Source: an uncultured Eubacterium sp.
GTDB taxonomy: Bacteria; Bacillota; Clostridia; Peptostreptococcales; Anaerovoracaceae
DNA length: 24,033 nucleotides
NCBI GenBank assembly: GCA_900542385.1
Contig: UQNP01000013.1
Location: 1-24,033, forward strand
Direction: 5' to 3'
Shown: piece by piece, positions 22,191 to 24,033 of the stretch
How positions within the stretch are numbered: the first letter of the stretch is position 1
Layout of the letters: each line of letters starts with the position of its first letter
Notes under the pieces: model-generated
Database searches by the model: none
What the model was told of the DNA's origin: nothing
What the model saw: the letters and a program-made list of their open reading frames with translations, nothing else
Position numbers and translations under genes: made by a program

Positions 22191-22952
22191 ATGAATATAC
22201 TTGTAGCTAATGATGACGGTATTGATGCAAGAGGTATACATGAACTTGCAGAGGCTCTTTCTCAGGCGGCGGATATATATGTGTTCGCACCTGATTCGCA
22301 GCGAAGCGCCAGCGGCCATGGAATAACCGTGGCAAAACCGGTAACGGCAGAGGAAGTAAAGTTTGAAGGTGCAGTATTTGCCGCACAGATGTCCGGGACT
22401 CCGGCAGACTGTGTAAAGCTTGGAATAAAAATATTGAGGGATAAAGGGATAAAGACCGACATGGTTTTTTCCGGAATAAATCACGGTGGTAATCTGGGTA
22501 CAGATACGCTCTATTCGGGAACGGTTTCCGCGGCTATAGAAGGAAATATATGCGGAGTGCCTGCTGTGGCAGTGTCCGTGAACAGTCATGAACCGAAAAA
22601 CTTTGAATATGCGTGTGATCTGGCTCTGAAAACCCTTGAAAAGGTCAGAGGAAAGATTTCACCGGATACTGTACTCAACATCAATGTTCCCGATGTGCCG
22701 GCAGATGAAGTCAAAGGTGTTAAACACACGACCCTTGGCAACAGAGAGTACAGGGAGATATTTTCTCCTGAAGACTGCGGAGACGGAAAGACGCAATACA
22801 GATATACGGGAGAGCCGGTGATATACGAAGGCCTTCCGGACACAATAGATGTGATAGCAATGCAGGAAGGGTATGCGACGATCACACCGCTTAAAAGAGA
22901 TTTAACGGATTACGAACTTGTGAACAGAATAAAAGAATGGGGGATAGAGTAA
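22191..22952 (+). CDS. surE: 5'/3'-nucleotidase SurE
   Basis: A 253-residue cytoplasmic metal-dependent nucleoside monophosphatase that removes phosphate from 5'- and 3'-nucleotides, associated with stress and stationary-phase survival in other bacteria. Family motifs are the metal-binding NDDGIDARGIHELAEAL (7-23), then SASGHGIT, GTPADCVKLG and the SGINHGGNLGTDTLYSGTV stretch. The length is normal for SurE. The start follows AAAGAGGTGAA. Its stop overlaps the start of the isochorismatase-like gene (TAATG), so the two are translationally coupled. Confidence 0.95.
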   Translation: MNILVANDDGIDARGIHELAEALSQAADIYVFAPDSQRSASGHGITVAKPVTAEEVKFEGAVFAAQMSGTPADCVKLGIKILRDKGIKTDMVFSGINHGGNLGTDTLYSGTVSAAIEGNICGVPAVAVSVNSHEPKNFEYACDLALKTLEKVRGKISPDTVLNINVPDVPADEVKGVKHTTLGNREYREIFSPEDCGDGKTQYRYTGEPVIYEGLPDTIDVIAMQEGYATITPLKRDLTDYELVNRIKEWGIE

Positions 22953-23497
22953 TGGATTTCATAACGAGAGACGATACCATATTAGTTGCCATAGACTTTC
23001 AGGAGAGACTGATGCCTGTGATGCAGGACAAAGAAGAACTTGCAGAAAGATCGGCGCGGCTGCTCAAAGGAATGAAAGCTTTGGGCGTTCCGGTGCTTGT
23101 AACACAGCAGTATACTAAAGGTATAGGAGAAACTGTTGAGCAGATAGCCGAAGCTTTAGGAGATTTTGAGCACATAGAAAAAACGAGCTTCGGATGCATG
23201 AACAATGGGGAATTCGCTGAAAAAATAAAAAAATCAGGAAAGAAAAATGTAGTCGTATGCGGTATAGAAGCGCATATATGCGTAATGCAGACAGTTCTTC
23301 AGCTGATGAATGAAGGATACCGCGTGTATCTTGCTGCGGACTGCGTATCGTCGAGAAATAAAAATGATATGTCTTTCGGTATCATGAGAATGAGAGATGC
23401 TGGAGCTGTTGTAACGACTTACGAAGCTATTCTCTATGAGATGCTCATGGATTCGAAGGCAGAGGGATTTAAGGAAATTTCAAAAATAGTAAAATAA
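22952..23497 (+). CDS. isochorismatase-like cysteine hydrolase
   Basis: A 181-residue member of the isochorismatase/nicotinamidase fold family. The expected catalytic triad is visible: Asp15 in VAIDFQERL, Lys77 in EKTSFGC and Cys110 in CGIEAHICVMQT, which also contains the family cis-peptide region. Members hydrolyse nicotinamide, ureido or other amides or act on related substrates; this sequence resembles the general hydrolase group (YcaC-like) more than PncA, because the typical nicotinamidase metal-binding DxHxxxH is not seen. I chose ATG 22952, which overlaps the surE stop, over the frame extension to 22937. Coupling with SurE suggests a nucleotide-salvage setting, but this is inference. 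Confidence 0.85.
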   Translation: MDFITRDDTILVAIDFQERLMPVMQDKEELAERSARLLKGMKALGVPVLVTQQYTKGIGETVEQIAEALGDFEHIEKTSFGCMNNGEFAEKIKKSGKKNVVVCGIEAHICVMQTVLQLMNEGYRVYLAADCVSSRNKNDMSFGIMRMRDAGAVVTTYEAILYEMLMDSKAEGFKEISKIVK

Positions 23498-23513
23498 CTG
23501 GAAGTGACAGATA

Positions 23514-24033
23514 ATGTATATATTTGATAATGAGATAACCTTGGAGAGCAGGGAGAAACTCGATGAATATCTCGATGGCTATGAATATGGGACATCGGGA
23601 TTATCGTTCTCCTCGCTTTACATGTGGAGAAATATAAATAAATTCAGCTGGGATATAGTGGGAGATTATATGTGTATAACAGGAGTGGGATACCTCAATG
23701 ACAACGGAGGAGAGAGTTCATTCATGTTCCCGCCGCTGACAAAGACGGGCACATACGAAAAAGAATCTTTAAGAGAGACAATATATAGATGTAAAGAGAT
23801 ATATGAAAAAAGCGGGGAGCCGTTCAGCCTGCGGCTCGTACCGGAAAACGTCATGGAGGAAATTAAAAAAGCATGTCCTGAATTTGTATTTGAAGATGAC
23901 AGAGATAATTACGATTACGTTTACTGCACGCAGGATCTGGTGGATTTCAAAGGCAGAGCGTATCACAGCAAAAAAAATCATCTCAATTATTTCAAGAAGA
24001 CATACGATTACGAATATCAGGAGATGACTTCCG
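23514..24033 (+). CDS. DUF2156 / phosphatidylglycerol lysyltransferase C-terminal-like protein, 3' end outside window
   Basis: The frame starts at ATG 23514 after a weak GGAAG and stays open to the right edge, giving the first 173 residues. The start MYIFDNEITLESREKLDEY and the motif FKGRAYHSKKNHLNYFKK (about 148-165) match the DUF2156 family, a GNAT-like fold related to the catalytic domain of MprF. Stand-alone forms are cytoplasmic proteins, common in clostridia, of uncertain acceptor. It begins 16 bp after the isochorismatase-like gene and is probably in the same operon. The C-terminal half, with the remaining acyl-CoA or aminoacyl-tRNA binding region, is beyond the window. Confidence 0.8.
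   Translation, partial: MYIFDNEITLESREKLDEYLDGYEYGTSGLSFSSLYMWRNINKFSWDIVGDYMCITGVGYLNDNGGESSFMFPPLTKTGTYEKESLRETIYRCKEIYEKSGEPFSLRLVPENVMEEIKKACPEFVFEDDRDNYDYVYCTQDLVDFKGRAYHSKKNHLNYFKKTYDYEYQEMTS

Noticed and set aside
22952..23497. Nicotinamidase PncA
   Set aside because: The catalytic Asp-Lys-Cys triad is present, but the DxHxxxH metal-binding motif of nicotinamidases was not found, so only the broader family is called.

Overview
The window looks like chromosomal DNA from an anaerobic, low- to mid-GC Bacillota of the Clostridia. The signs are strong AGGAGG ribosome sites, tight co-directional operons, sigma-54 enhancer-binding regulation, an NPxTG-type cell-wall sorting signal and protein families typical of clostridia. 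No rRNA, tRNA or CRISPR array was seen, and genus cannot be assigned from the sequence alone.

Left part (1-10.5 kb), all on the + strand: a short oxidative TCA branch (aconitase, then an isocitrate/isopropylmalate-type dehydrogenase) followed by a GntR/FCD regulator and a strong terminator. Next comes a PAS-AAA+-HTH sigma-54 activator with a candidate sigma-54 promoter of its own. A close-to-consensus -24/-12 promoter with upstream inverted-repeat sites then precedes a four-gene operon: small membrane protein, sodium:solute symporter, NylC/DmpA-like P1 peptidase and YtcJ-like amidohydrolase. This reads as uptake and hydrolysis of an amide or unusual peptide.

Middle (10.5-15.3 kb), on the - strand: a dlt-like operon in the order adenylating ligase, carrier protein, MBOAT acyltransferase, DltD-like SGNH protein. 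It resembles teichoic acid D-alanylation, but the ligase lacks the two residues that recognise D-alanine in DltA. Its promoter has perfect -35 and -10 hexamers separated by only 15 bp, and that spacer contains a run of eight G/C pairs, a configuration suited to slipped-strand phase variation.

Right of it, on the + strand: a divergent DNA-repair pair (radical SAM/HhH protein plus DUF4130 protein) with two candidate LexA/DinR boxes, one of them over the promoter. Then come a sirtuin and a tyrosine recombinase. A recombinase-linked invertible promoter follows: 18-bp inverted repeats about 290 bp apart, placed directly before a secreted, sortase-anchored vWA surface protein. A small HTH protein, a long C-rich intergenic region, SurE, an isochorismatase-like hydrolase and a truncated DUF2156 gene complete the window.

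The most interesting reading is that 15.2-19.7 kb holds two independent candidate phase-variation switches, both acting on the cell surface: a DNA inversion for the vWA adhesin and a poly-G promoter-spacer for the dlt-like envelope modification. A possible SOS-controlled repair operon lies between them. All regulatory calls are by eye and unverified.
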